Positions 17,204-27,156 of a stretch of 64,000 nt of DNA are shown here, one piece after another (position 1 is the stretch's first letter; every line of letters begins with the position of its first letter). The stretch is taken from NCBI GenBank assembly GCA_017412705.1, contig JAFPWS010000079.1, forward strand, positions 1 to 64,000, given 5' to 3'. A program made the position numbers and the translations under genes. The notes under the pieces were generated by a model that was not told the origin of the DNA, did not search any database, and was given only the letters and a program-made list of their open reading frames with translations. The DNA is from Prevotella sp. (GTDB lineage: Bacteria; Bacteroidota; Bacteroidia; Bacteroidales; Bacteroidaceae).

Positions 17204-20179
17204 ATGAGCAAGAGAATTGTCGCAATACTCCTTTGTATATATAGCTTTACCGTCATGTCTATGGCACAGAATATGACGGTGGCCGGTCGTGTCACCGACG
17301 AGGCCAGCAAGCAACCCATAGAGTTCGCATCCGTCCTGATGAAGGATAACGGACGCTGGGCTGTTACCGATGCCGACGGGCGCTTTGTCATGAAGAATGT
17401 CCCTGAGGGCAAGGCTGCGCTGGTCGTCCAGTGCCTGGGCTACGCCACCCGTTCCCTCGTACTCGACATCAAACGCGACATGAAGAGCCTGAACATCGGT
17501 CTGAAGCAGGAAGACCTGCGTCTGGAGGAAGTCACTATTACCGCCCGAAGGAAACATGACGAGGCTACCACGTCGTACACCATAGACCGTGCGGCTCTTG
17601 ACCAGCAGCAACTTCTCAACATCGGCGACATAGCGACCCTGCTCCCCGGGGGCAAGACAGTCAATCCCACGCTGATGAACGACGACCGTCTGGCGCTGCG
17701 TAGTAGCAGCTTGGAGAAAGGTAATGCGTCGTTTGGCACGGCCATTGAGATAGATGGTGCCCGTCTTGACAACAATGCCGCTGCCGGCGAGACGATGTCG
17801 GCCTCTACGCGTAGCCTTGGCACGTCGAACATTGAGAGCGTGGAGATAGTAACTGGCATTCCCTCGGTAGAGTATGGCGACCTGTCGAACGGTGTGGTAA
17901 AGGTAAATACCCGGAAGGGAAAGTCACCCTTCATCATCGAGGGCAAGCTCAACCAGCATACCCGCCAGATAGCTGTCAACAAGGGCTTCGATTTCGGCGC
18001 CAATAAAGGTGTGCTCAATGCCTCCTTTGAACATGCACGCTCGTTTAGCGATGCCGCTTCGCCACATACCGCCTATCAACGTAACATCCTGTCGCTCAAC
18101 TACAGGAACACCTTCTGGCGGCAGCGGGCGCCCCTCACTTTGAATATAGGCATCTCAGGCAATATTGGCGGGTACAACTCGGAAAGCGACCCTGACAACG
18201 ATTTGGAAGACTACGCCAAGGTACGCGACAATGCCTTGCGTACCCATGTGCAGGTGGACTGGCTGCTGAACAAACCGTGGATTACGAATCTGCAGCTGCA
18301 CGGCTCGCTGTCCGTGACAGACCGTATGTCCGAGAACTATAACCATGCCAGCAGTGCCTCCACACAGCCCTATATCCACACCATGACCGAGGGCTATGCT
18401 ATGGCGCAGGACTACGACGTGAATCCCAATGCGGACATCGTGCTCGGTCCGACGGGCTATTGGTATGTGCGGAGCTACCATGACTCCAAGCCACTTAACT
18501 GGTCGTTGAAGCTCAAAGGCGACTGGACACGTCGTTTCGGCCCCGTACTGAACAGGCTGCTGGCAGGTGTCGAGTACACTGGTTCAAAGAACAATGGCCG
18601 TGGAAGCTATTTCGAGGACATGCGCTATGCCACGACATGGCGTGAGTACCGCTACGACGAGTTGCCTGCCATGAACAATGTTGCCATTTATGCAGAAGAT
18701 AAAGTGACCGTCCCCACCTCACGGCTGGCCCAGATAGAGCTGACAGCGGGTCTGCGTGATGATATTACGCTCATCAGCGGCTCCGACTACGGCACCGTCA
18801 GCAGCCTCTCTCCACGCTTTAACAGCCGTTATCTGTTCTGGCGCAACCGGCGCAGCCGGTGGGTCAGTGACCTGAGCGTACATGCCGGCTGGGGCAAGAG
18901 CGTCAAGCTGCCCTCGTTCCAGGTGCTCTATCCTACGCCGTCGTATGCCGACAGGCTGGCCTTTGCCTCGACATCGACCAGCGACAACAAGTCCTACTAC
19001 GCCTACCATACTTATCCCTCCAAGGCCCTTTATAACTCAGACCTGCGTTGGCAATATACCAACCAGGCAGACCTTGGACTGGAAATGACAGTCAAGGGAA
19101 CACGCATCAATGTGTCGGCATACTATCATCGCACCTACCGTTCCTACATGTCTACCGATGTCTTTACTCCCATGACCTATCTCTATACGCCTCCTTCATC
19201 TTTGGACGGCATAGCGATTGCTGCTGCCAATCGGCTGTTTGACATCAACCGCCAGACCGGTGTAGTGACGGTAAGCGATGCCGCAGGTCTGCTGCCTTCT
19301 CAGGCGCTATCCTACAACCAGCGTAATACTTATGCAGTCAACAGCCGTTATGTGAATGCCAGCCCGGTCAGCCGCTACGGCCTGGAATGGATGGTTGACT
19401 TTGCACAGATACGGGCCCTGCGTACCTCGCTGCGTATAGATGGCAACTACTATTATTATAAGGGCTTGGACGAAGTGCTGTTTGCAGACATTCCATTAGG
19501 CGTCAATACGACACAGGCATCAGGTCAGCCCTATAGCTACGTAGGCTACTATCGCGGGTCAGGCGTGACCAGCGCAGGTAGTGTGGCCAATGCCTCCATC
19601 AGCAATGGTGGCTTGTCAAAACAGGTAAACCTCAATGCTACGGTGACCACACACATACCAAGCCTGCGACTCATCGTCTCGCTGCGTATCGAGACATCAC
19701 TTTATAACTACCGTCGGCAGCTGAGTGAGTACGATGACGGTACCAGAGGCTATACGCTGGCCAGCAATGCAGACTACTTTGGTACTCCCTATGACGGCAG
19801 CAGCGAGAACAAGTTCTTGGCTGTCTATCCTGAATACTATTCCACGTGGGACAATCCTACAGAGCTGATTCCCTTTGCAGAACGCTTTGCATGGGCCAGG
19901 GACAACGACCCTACGCTATATAGCGACTTGTCGAAGCTGGTGGTACGGTCCAACTATGCCTACACCATGAATCCGAACCGCATCAGCAGCTACTACTCAG
20001 CCAACCTCAGCGTGACGAAGGAAATAGGCAACCATGTGTCGTTGTCATTCTATGCCAACAATTTCCTGAACAATATGAAGACGGTGCACTCGTCGCAGAC
20101 TGACTTGGAGACTTCCCTCTTTGGAAGCAGCTATATACCCAGTTACTACTATGGTTTGTCACTCAGACTGAAATTCTAA
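17204..20179 (+). CDS. TonB-dependent outer-membrane receptor, module copy 1
   Basis: This 991-residue protein has a signal peptide (1-22), a carboxypeptidase-regulatory-like domain (about 25-110, VAGRVTDEASKQPIEFASVLM), a TonB plug (about 125-235, including VEIVTGIPSVEYGDLSNGVVKV) and a large beta-barrel ending in the outer-membrane C-terminal Phe (GLSLRLKF). It imports a ligand across the outer membrane using TonB energy. No SusD gene follows; instead a lamin-tail-like lipoprotein and a beta-barrel protein do, and the trio is then repeated. The ligand is unknown. The HMA protein at the operon end suggests a metal or metal complex. Confidence 0.88.
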   Translation: MSKRIVAILLCIYSFTVMSMAQNMTVAGRVTDEASKQPIEFASVLMKDNGRWAVTDADGRFVMKNVPEGKAALVVQCLGYATRSLVLDIKRDMKSLNIGLKQEDLRLEEVTITARRKHDEATTSYTIDRAALDQQQLLNIGDIATLLPGGKTVNPTLMNDDRLALRSSSLEKGNASFGTAIEIDGARLDNNAAAGETMSASTRSLGTSNIESVEIVTGIPSVEYGDLSNGVVKVNTRKGKSPFIIEGKLNQHTRQIAVNKGFDFGANKGVLNASFEHARSFSDAASPHTAYQRNILSLNYRNTFWRQRAPLTLNIGISGNIGGYNSESDPDNDLEDYAKVRDNALRTHVQVDWLLNKPWITNLQLHGSLSVTDRMSENYNHASSASTQPYIHTMTEGYAMAQDYDVNPNADIVLGPTGYWYVRSYHDSKPLNWSLKLKGDWTRRFGPVLNRLLAGVEYTGSKNNGRGSYFEDMRYATTWREYRYDELPAMNNVAIYAEDKVTVPTSRLAQIELTAGLRDDITLISGSDYGTVSSLSPRFNSRYLFWRNRRSRWVSDLSVHAGWGKSVKLPSFQVLYPTPSYADRLAFASTSTSDNKSYYAYHTYPSKALYNSDLRWQYTNQADLGLEMTVKGTRINVSAYYHRTYRSYMSTDVFTPMTYLYTPPSSLDGIAIAAANRLFDINRQTGVVTVSDAAGLLPSQALSYNQRNTYAVNSRYVNASPVSRYGLEWMVDFAQIRALRTSLRIDGNYYYYKGLDEVLFADIPLGVNTTQASGQPYSYVGYYRGSGVTSAGSVANASISNGGLSKQVNLNATVTTHIPSLRLIVSLRIETSLYNYRRQLSEYDDGTRGYTLASNADYFGTPYDGSSENKFLAVYPEYYSTWDNPTELIPFAERFAWARDNDPTLYSDLSKLVVRSNYAYTMNPNRISSYYSANLSVTKEIGNHVSLSFYANNFLNNMKTVHSSQTDLETSLFGSSYIPSYYYGLSLRLKF

Positions 20180-20197
20180 ATACAAATAGGTGTTGAC

Positions 20198-21520
20198 ATG
20201 AACAAGCTCTTTTATATATGGACCTTCCTGATACTTGCCGTCTCTTGCTCTGACAATGACGGATTACCCTCAGAGGCTTTGTCTATGGGACAGGTCAGCG
20301 TGGTTTTGACAGGAGACGGCGACCTGTCGGGCTTTGAGACCCAGTTGCGTAATATCGCAACTAACAGCGTTTTTATTGAGACCAGCGATGCCGAGGGCAA
20401 GGTGCTGTTCCGTGTAACCCCGGGCATCTACGAAGCCAGTGCAACAGGTGCCCGTAGTGCTGAAGGCTATGCCTATACCTACAACGGAACTACGGGACAG
20501 CTGACAGTCAGGAATGGTGAGACGACCAACGTTACTATTGGGATGAAAAGTGCGCGCACCAGCCAGATAGTCATCAAGGAGCTCTACAATGGCGGTTGCA
20601 TGCGGGACAACGGGGTCGACACCTATCAGTACGACAAGTGCATCATCCTGTATAATAACAGCAGCCAGCCGGCCAGCCTTAGCAATCTCTGCTTTGGCGA
20701 AGGTTCACCGTCGAATGCTCACTCAAACAACAAAAACTACAATGCTGACGGAAAGCTGACGTATGAGTCGGAAGGCTTTATCCCCGTATGGAACGGCATC
20801 TGGTACTTCCCGTCGACAATGGAGCTGGAACCCTATCAGCAATTGGTGGTCAATGTTCATGGCGCCATCGACAACACACAGACAGTAAGCCAGTCGGTCA
20901 ACTATGCCAATAGCGACTACTACTGCATGTACGACCCGGAGAGCGGCTATACCCACACCAGCTATTATCCTACACCGGCGGATGTTATCCCTACGAGCCA
21001 CTATCTGAAGGCAGTGAGGTACGGTTTGGGTACGGGCTGGGCGCTGAGTGTCAGCGCACCGGCATTGGTGATGTTCCAAACACATGGCGTGTCACCTGCC
21101 GACTATGCGGGCAGCACAGATAACATGTGGTATGACGGTGGTCAGGCGGGAAGTCAGGTGTGGGCCTGTGTCAAGGTCCCTAACGAGTGGATTGTCGATG
21201 CCATAGAGGTGTTCTCGTCCGGTTATAAGGACAGCAGTATGAAGCGACTCACCTCAGACATTGATGCGGGTTATGTCTGGTTGACCAATTACAAGGGTCA
21301 TTCGCTCTATCGTAATGTGAACCAGGCTGCGACTGAAGCCCTGCCGGAGAATGAGGGCAAACTGGTCTACAATTATGCGTTGGGTACAAACGGGTCTACC
21401 GACCCCTGTGGCATTGATGCTGAGGCGTCATTGCGACAGGGTGCCCATATCGTCTATCAAGATACCAATAATTCAACAAATGACTTCCACGAGCGAGAAA
21501 AATGTTCATTAAGAGACTGA
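20198..21520 (+). CDS. DUF4876-type lipoprotein, module copy 1
   Basis: This 440-residue lipoprotein has the signal MNKLFYIWTFLILAVSC with acidic residues right after the Cys (SDND), like a Bacteroidota surface-export signal. A beta-sandwich-like domain (about 30-115) precedes a lamin-tail-like domain (SQIVIKELYNGGC ... CIILYNNSSQPASLSNL). The C-terminal block SDIDAGY ... DTNNSTNDF is shared with the second copy at 25918. I assign it to DUF4876 from memory of this layout in Bacteroides and Prevotella. It may be a surface partner of the receptor. It overlaps the next gene by 19 nt. Confidence 0.75.
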   Translation: MNKLFYIWTFLILAVSCSDNDGLPSEALSMGQVSVVLTGDGDLSGFETQLRNIATNSVFIETSDAEGKVLFRVTPGIYEASATGARSAEGYAYTYNGTTGQLTVRNGETTNVTIGMKSARTSQIVIKELYNGGCMRDNGVDTYQYDKCIILYNNSSQPASLSNLCFGEGSPSNAHSNNKNYNADGKLTYESEGFIPVWNGIWYFPSTMELEPYQQLVVNVHGAIDNTQTVSQSVNYANSDYYCMYDPESGYTHTSYYPTPADVIPTSHYLKAVRYGLGTGWALSVSAPALVMFQTHGVSPADYAGSTDNMWYDGGQAGSQVWACVKVPNEWIVDAIEVFSSGYKDSSMKRLTSDIDAGYVWLTNYKGHSLYRNVNQAATEALPENEGKLVYNYALGTNGSTDPCGIDAEASLRQGAHIVYQDTNNSTNDFHEREKCSLRD

Positions 21521-23106
21521 TAACAACGACACTGTGCGCTGCCGCCTTGTGTGTCTATGCCCAAGACAGCCTGTTGCTTCGCGACCTGGAAACCGTCAGG
21601 CAGCAAAACGCGTGGCTGACCCAATCCAATGCTGCAGCGCTGACTCAGTTTGCAGCGCCCAATATTGCCAAGGCCGAGGCGGCACTTACCTACGAACGAG
21701 GTGGATTGACAGACTATACCGGGGGTATGCGTCAGCTGACTGCCGACGTATGGGCCGAAGCCTTCTACAGACTCAGCCGACGTACGGTGGTCTATGGAAC
21801 CATCAGCTACCAGAATCTGTCAGCCCGCGACGCTACGGGGTCTGCATTCATCAACCCCAGCCGGATGCCCTTTGACTTGGTAGAGGACTCGCTGACCAAT
21901 GCTGGCGACAAACATTTGGATACCTATCGCTTGAGTGGTGGCGTGGGTGTTGATGTCTGGAAGGGAATGTCTGTCGGAGCCCGACTGGACTATACTTCAG
22001 CCAACTATGCCAAGTATAAGGATTTGCGCCATAAGAACAAGCTGATGGATCTCCGGCTGACAGCAGGCGTCTATGCTCCAGTATTGTCCTGGCTAAGCGT
22101 GGGGGCCGACTATCAGTATCATCGTCAGACAGAGAGCGTGTCATTCAGCACGTATGGAAAGAGCGAGAAGGTCTATAAGACGTTCATCGACTATGGTGCC
22201 TTCATGGGACGTGTCGAGCAGTTTGGCAACGAGGGCTTTACAGACAAGAGTCGTGAGATGCCGTTATTTGAGGAGTCGCATGGTGGAGCCGTTCAGTTGG
22301 AGGTTCGCCCCGTAGAACGGCTCTCTCTGTTGGCAACTGCCAGGTTTAGTCATGGCACAGGCTATTATGGGCGCCGTTCACCCTATACCATAACCTATAC
22401 TGGTCACGAGCGGAACACAATGGAGCTGTCAGCTGCCATCCGTTATGATGCAGCGTCGGCACAGTATTATCTCCGTGCCAGCTTTCGTCGTGAAAAGCTG
22501 GAGAACCGTGCTGAGACCTTCCGTGAGTTGACGAATCAAAACGGAGCTACCTATTACGAATACTACGACCCTGTGGAGATGGGTGACAAATGGTGGCGCG
22601 ACCTGCAACTCTCCTGGACCTCGCTGTTGGGCATGCAGGGTGAGACACCCACCTGGCGGCTGAATGCCACCTACCAATGGGGCAAGCGTACAGAACGCGC
22701 CTATCTGTATCCTTTCTTCCGTCGCCAACAGATTCATACCAACGAGGTGGGGCTGAACGTTACCCGTAACCTGATAAGCCGTCGTGGCATTTGGTCGTTG
22801 ACTTTGGAAGGCGGCTTCCGAAAGGGCAGTGGCTCTCCCTTTGATGACGGTGTGTTTGCCATCCCCAGCAGTAAGCAGGAACAGCCTGCCGTCATGGAGG
22901 CTATGCTGTGGCGTGAGTATCAGTGGCTCTGCGCCGCCCAGTATCGTATAGGAGGCAGTGTGCAGTATGCCTTTGTCTTCCCTGGCACGCGTCTGAAGAC
23001 CCATGCCCGACTTTCCGCAAGCCATCGTAAGGCCAACGAGACCTTCGACTATAGCCAAGGCTGCGACCGCACCCAGCTGTCGCTGGCCCTGGGTTGCACT
23101 TTCTAA
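21502..23106 (+). CDS. Outer-membrane beta-barrel protein (DUF6850-like), module copy 1
   Basis: This 534-residue exported protein has the signal MFIKRLITTTLCAAALCVYAQ. The mature part alternates aromatic and polar residues as outer-membrane strands do, and ends in Phe (LSLALGCTF). It shares blocks with the second copy at 27146: a GGM(R/Q) segment, then GARLDY followed by a charged stretch and (L/M)DLR or LDYR. I assign it to DUF6850 from its gene context. It starts inside the end of the lipoprotein gene, so the two are translationally coupled. The function is unknown. Confidence 0.7.
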   Translation: MFIKRLITTTLCAAALCVYAQDSLLLRDLETVRQQNAWLTQSNAAALTQFAAPNIAKAEAALTYERGGLTDYTGGMRQLTADVWAEAFYRLSRRTVVYGTISYQNLSARDATGSAFINPSRMPFDLVEDSLTNAGDKHLDTYRLSGGVGVDVWKGMSVGARLDYTSANYAKYKDLRHKNKLMDLRLTAGVYAPVLSWLSVGADYQYHRQTESVSFSTYGKSEKVYKTFIDYGAFMGRVEQFGNEGFTDKSREMPLFEESHGGAVQLEVRPVERLSLLATARFSHGTGYYGRRSPYTITYTGHERNTMELSAAIRYDAASAQYYLRASFRREKLENRAETFRELTNQNGATYYEYYDPVEMGDKWWRDLQLSWTSLLGMQGETPTWRLNATYQWGKRTERAYLYPFFRRQQIHTNEVGLNVTRNLISRRGIWSLTLEGGFRKGSGSPFDDGVFAIPSSKQEQPAVMEAMLWREYQWLCAAQYRIGGSVQYAFVFPGTRLKTHARLSASHRKANETFDYSQGCDRTQLSLALGCTF

Positions 23107-23123
23107 TTTGTCACTAACAACTA

Positions 23124-25904
23124 ATGATTCGTATGAATATACACAAGACCTTATTCGTGCTCTCGCTGCTGGTGCTGTCTGTCAGCGCCATGGCTCAGAA
23201 GAGCAAAGGGCCCGCCTACTCCATCGACCTGACCGTCAAGGACAAAGGCACCAAGGAAGCCATCATCATGGCCACTGTCCAGTTGCAACCCTCTGGTGCC
23301 ATTGCCGTGACCGATGCCGACGGACATGCCACCATCAAGAATGTAGAGACGGGCACGTACACCGTCAACATCTCGTATGTGGGCTACGAGCCTGTCAACA
23401 CCACCATCAAGGTGAATAAGCCCCTCCACCTCAATTTCCTGATGGAGCCTACCACGCTGGCCCTGCAAGAAGTCAGCGTCACAGCCAAGCAGAAGGTAAG
23501 CGGAGCATCGACCAGCAGCCTTATCTCGCGACAGGCCATCGACCACCTGCAGGCAGCGTCGCTGGCCGACATCATGCAGCTCATCCCCGGACAACTGATG
23601 GGCAATACCGACCTCACCTCGCAGTCGAACCTGCAACTGCGCACACTGGTCAACAACAATACGTCGGCCTTTGGCTCCAGCATCGTGGTTGACGGCATGC
23701 CTATCTCCAACAATGCAGCCATGACACAGGGCGGATTCTCCGCAACGTCCTTCACTGGTACCGACCTGCGTCAGATTGCTGCCGACGACATCGACAATGT
23801 AGAAGTTATCCGAGGTATTCCCTCGGCAGAGTATGGCGACCTGACCAGCGGACTGGTAGTGGTACGCTCCAAGGTGGGAGTCACTCCCTGGCAGGCCAAG
23901 GGCAAGATTACACCAGAGCTGATGAACTACTCGCTGGGTAAAGGTTTCCGTTTGAACAAGGCGGGCATCCTGAACTTCAATGCCGACTATGCACAGGCCT
24001 GGGGCGACCCCCGTCAGAAGACACGTTCCTACCACCGCTATACCTTCAATGTCGGCTGGGGCTACGACATCACACGTCGATGGCATACCGATACCAAGCT
24101 GCGCTTCATGCACTCCAAAGACTGGAGCGGCAACGACCCCGATGCCCAGCAGGACGGCAACGAGTCGAAGGCCAAGAACTTCACCTTCGGTCTGACGCAC
24201 AATGGGCGACTGTCACTCGACAAGCCCCTGATGCGCACCCTGTCGTACACCTTTGGCATGACGTTCAACCGCATTGACAATCGCAACACCTCCTACGTTG
24301 CCACCAGCTCAGGACTACTGCCCATCCTGACAGCTCGCGAAACGGGCTACTACAATGTGCCGTGGATGACAACATCGTATCAGGCAACAGGCATCACCGA
24401 GAGTCGTCCTGGCAATATATATTTCAAGGCCAGCGATGCCTTCTTCCTGCGCTTGGGCAAGACGATGCAGAGTTTCAAGGCAGGCGTGGAGTACCACTAC
24501 GACTGGAACAATGGCCAGGGCTACTACAACGCCGACGAGTCGCGTCCCTACCGTCCCAACAGCGACGGCCGTCCACGAGCCTTCAGCGATGTGCCTGGCC
24601 TGCACCAGCTGGCAGCCTACGCTGAGGACAACTTCTCATGGGATATTAATAAGGTGAACCGTCTGCGCATCAACTTCGGTATGCGCTTTACCTCATTGCA
24701 GCCTTTCAGCGATGTTGCCACTACGGCACTCTCCCCTCGTCTGAATGTCATGTTCACCGTTGCCAAGTGGCTCGACATCCGTGGTGGCATCGGTCTTAAC
24801 TCCAAAACACCGGGTCTGAACTACCTCTACCCTGACAAGAAGTACGAAGACCGTGTGGCAGCCAACTATATGCCACAGGACGATGCCACCGCCCAACTGC
24901 TGAACTACCATACGCAGGTCTACGAGGTACAACACTCCAAGGACCTGAAGAATGCCACCACAACGAAGATAGAGATAGGTGCCGACATCAAGTTGCCTGG
25001 CAACCGTCGCATGAGCATCCTCTACTATCGCGACAAGACGCCCAACGGCTTTGGCTCCGCTACCGAGTACTTCACCTATCAGTCGAACTACTACGACCAG
25101 ACACAGGGCCTCGCCATCACCCCTGGTGCTGCTACGACCATCGACTATAGCCACCCTGCCCGCACCGACCTCATCTTCATGACGACGGGTAAGATTGGCA
25201 ATACCAACACGACAATCAACAAAGGTGTGGAGTTCGACTTCGACCTGGGCGAAATCAAGCCTCTGCAGACCTCCGTCAGCTTCAGCGGCGCCTGGTCGGA
25301 GACCAAGACCTGGTCGTCAGACCTCAATGCCTCTTCCGTTCGCGCAGCACTATTGCCCACCTCGTTCTCGGCTTATGGACTGACCCCATTTAAGGTTATC
25401 TACCCCTCTGAGGTAGACTACAGCCGTTACCGCCGCTTCGTCAACACCCTGCGACTGGTAACCCATATCCCGCAGCTGCGCATGGTGGCCTCGCTCACTG
25501 GGCAGGTCATCTGGCACAACAGCACGTGGAGCTACACGGGCGACAAAGACCCGATAGGCTGGATAGACTCCAACCTACAGCGCCATGACCTGACCAGCGA
25601 TATGCTGAATGGCTATTTGGGCATGGACGGTCAATACTATGCCACACGTCCCGACAGTCAGAACAGCGTGGCACTACAAGACCTGCTCATCCGCCCCACA
25701 GACAACGAGCCCTCGGAGAATCCCATCACTTGGAACATCTCAGCACGACTGACGAAAGAGTTGGGCAAGCTGGGCGGCCTATCGTTCTACGTCAACAACG
25801 TGCTCTTCTACGAACCCTTCCTCAAGGGCAACAAGACCAATTCTCTCAGCCAACGCAACACGGGAACGTTCTCGTTTGGTGCCGAACTTTACCTGAATCT
25901 TTAA
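23124..25904 (+). CDS. TonB-dependent outer-membrane receptor, module copy 2
   Basis: This 926-residue receptor has the same design as the one at 17204: signal peptide (1-25), a carboxypeptidase-regulatory-like domain (DLTVKDKGTKEAIIMATVQL), a plug with NVEVIRGIPSAEYGDLTSGLVVV, and a long barrel ending FGAELYLNL. The plug motif (V)I-RGIPS-EYGDL is nearly the same in both, while the barrels differ much more, so the copies probably bind different ligands or surfaces. It starts 17 nt after the preceding barrel gene. The second in-frame ATG at 23133 is an alternative start. Confidence 0.88.
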   Translation: MIRMNIHKTLFVLSLLVLSVSAMAQKSKGPAYSIDLTVKDKGTKEAIIMATVQLQPSGAIAVTDADGHATIKNVETGTYTVNISYVGYEPVNTTIKVNKPLHLNFLMEPTTLALQEVSVTAKQKVSGASTSSLISRQAIDHLQAASLADIMQLIPGQLMGNTDLTSQSNLQLRTLVNNNTSAFGSSIVVDGMPISNNAAMTQGGFSATSFTGTDLRQIAADDIDNVEVIRGIPSAEYGDLTSGLVVVRSKVGVTPWQAKGKITPELMNYSLGKGFRLNKAGILNFNADYAQAWGDPRQKTRSYHRYTFNVGWGYDITRRWHTDTKLRFMHSKDWSGNDPDAQQDGNESKAKNFTFGLTHNGRLSLDKPLMRTLSYTFGMTFNRIDNRNTSYVATSSGLLPILTARETGYYNVPWMTTSYQATGITESRPGNIYFKASDAFFLRLGKTMQSFKAGVEYHYDWNNGQGYYNADESRPYRPNSDGRPRAFSDVPGLHQLAAYAEDNFSWDINKVNRLRINFGMRFTSLQPFSDVATTALSPRLNVMFTVAKWLDIRGGIGLNSKTPGLNYLYPDKKYEDRVAANYMPQDDATAQLLNYHTQVYEVQHSKDLKNATTTKIEIGADIKLPGNRRMSILYYRDKTPNGFGSATEYFTYQSNYYDQTQGLAITPGAATTIDYSHPARTDLIFMTTGKIGNTNTTINKGVEFDFDLGEIKPLQTSVSFSGAWSETKTWSSDLNASSVRAALLPTSFSAYGLTPFKVIYPSEVDYSRYRRFVNTLRLVTHIPQLRMVASLTGQVIWHNSTWSYTGDKDPIGWIDSNLQRHDLTSDMLNGYLGMDGQYYATRPDSQNSVALQDLLIRPTDNEPSENPITWNISARLTKELGKLGGLSFYVNNVLFYEPFLKGNKTNSLSQRNTGTFSFGAELYLNL

Positions 25905-25917
25905 GTATAAAAGCATT

Positions 25918-27156
25918 ATGAGCAAACTGTATATCATCCATCATTCCGCGTGCCGCTCCCTCGGCGTAGCACTGGGGGGCCTCTTGTGTATGGCCTCCTG
26001 CGTCGACTATAACGACGCTACGGACTATATCTCTGCAACAGTACGGCTGGAGATGCCTGCCGAATTTACACAGGGCACAGACTACGAGGGCCACGACATC
26101 ACGTTGCAGCTGAACGGCCAGCGCATTACTGCCACCACCAATAACGAGGGCGTGGCTACATTCACAAATCTGATACCCGACGTCTACGACATCTCCACGT
26201 CATGGGAAATCACCAATGCCCAATACCAAGCCCTGACTGGCGATGCCAGTGTCAACAGCGGCTGCACGGTATCAGGCTCGCTGAACAGCCACCTGATTGC
26301 TGCCGAACAGACCATAACGCTGGAGACCATCCTCAATGTCAACCGCGACATTGTCATAGGCAAGGTGTATTATGCCGGCTCGAAGGATAATAACAACCGC
26401 TCGTACCTGGCGGGCAAGTTCATCGAACTGTATAACCAGAGCAACAATCCCGTCGATGTCGGTGGACTGTACATCGGGCTGGTAGAGGCAGAGAGCACAC
26501 AGGCCTATACCCTCGATAACCTGCATGAGGTATATGCCGACTCAGTGGTGCTGCTCAAACAGGTGTTCCGCATTCCTGAACAGGAGCATCTTGTAAAACC
26601 TGGCGGCACGGTGCTCATCGTCAACAGCGCCATAGACCATACCACGAACAACGACCTCGACTACAACCTGCTCGATGCAGACTTCGAGGCCAAGGATGCC
26701 AGCGGACGTACGCAGAACAACCCTGCCACACCGGCCCTCGAACTCATCTACTCGATGTACTCTGCCGTGTCGAACATGAACCTTGTCCAAAGCGGCCCCT
26801 GCGGCGTGGTCATCTTCCGAACCAACGACGACCCCACCGCCTGGCCTCGCACCTACCGCTACCAGAAGACCACCGGCAACCAGTGGCTCTTGCTGCCTAA
26901 GCGCCATATCATTGACGGTGTGGAAATTCTGGGCAACAAAGCCTCAGGTGTTGACGTGAACACCAAACGGCTATACAGTGACATCGATGCAGGCTATACC
27001 AACATCGAGGCTACCAGCGGCTGGACGGGCGAGATAGTCTATCGCAAGACGCAGAAGACGGGCGACAGCGGCCAACGCATCCTGACGGACACCAACAATT
27101 CTACCAACGACTTCAAAGTATCAACCACCATCGGCCCACGCAACTATGACGAATAA
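25918..27156 (+). CDS. DUF4876-type lipoprotein, module copy 2
   Basis: This 412-residue lipoprotein has a signal with lipobox MASC (Cys near residue 24), an N-terminal beta-sandwich-like domain (about 35-130) and a lamin-tail-like domain (VIGKVYYAGSKDNNNR ... KFIELYNQSNNPVDVGGLYIG). The C-terminal block has KRLYSDIDAGY and DTNNSTNDF, as in copy 1. It overlaps the following barrel gene by 11 nt, mirroring the overlap in copy 1. The role is probably the same as for copy 1; no enzyme motif is visible. Confidence 0.75.
   Translation: MSKLYIIHHSACRSLGVALGGLLCMASCVDYNDATDYISATVRLEMPAEFTQGTDYEGHDITLQLNGQRITATTNNEGVATFTNLIPDVYDISTSWEITNAQYQALTGDASVNSGCTVSGSLNSHLIAAEQTITLETILNVNRDIVIGKVYYAGSKDNNNRSYLAGKFIELYNQSNNPVDVGGLYIGLVEAESTQAYTLDNLHEVYADSVVLLKQVFRIPEQEHLVKPGGTVLIVNSAIDHTTNNDLDYNLLDADFEAKDASGRTQNNPATPALELIYSMYSAVSNMNLVQSGPCGVVIFRTNDDPTAWPRTYRYQKTTGNQWLLLPKRHIIDGVEILGNKASGVDVNTKRLYSDIDAGYTNIEATSGWTGEIVYRKTQKTGDSGQRILTDTNNSTNDFKVSTTIGPRNYDE

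Noticed and set aside
23151-24200. A 349-codon minus-strand frame in the second TonB receptor gene
   Set aside because: It is antisense to a well-supported receptor plug region. High GC at third positions keeps such frames open.
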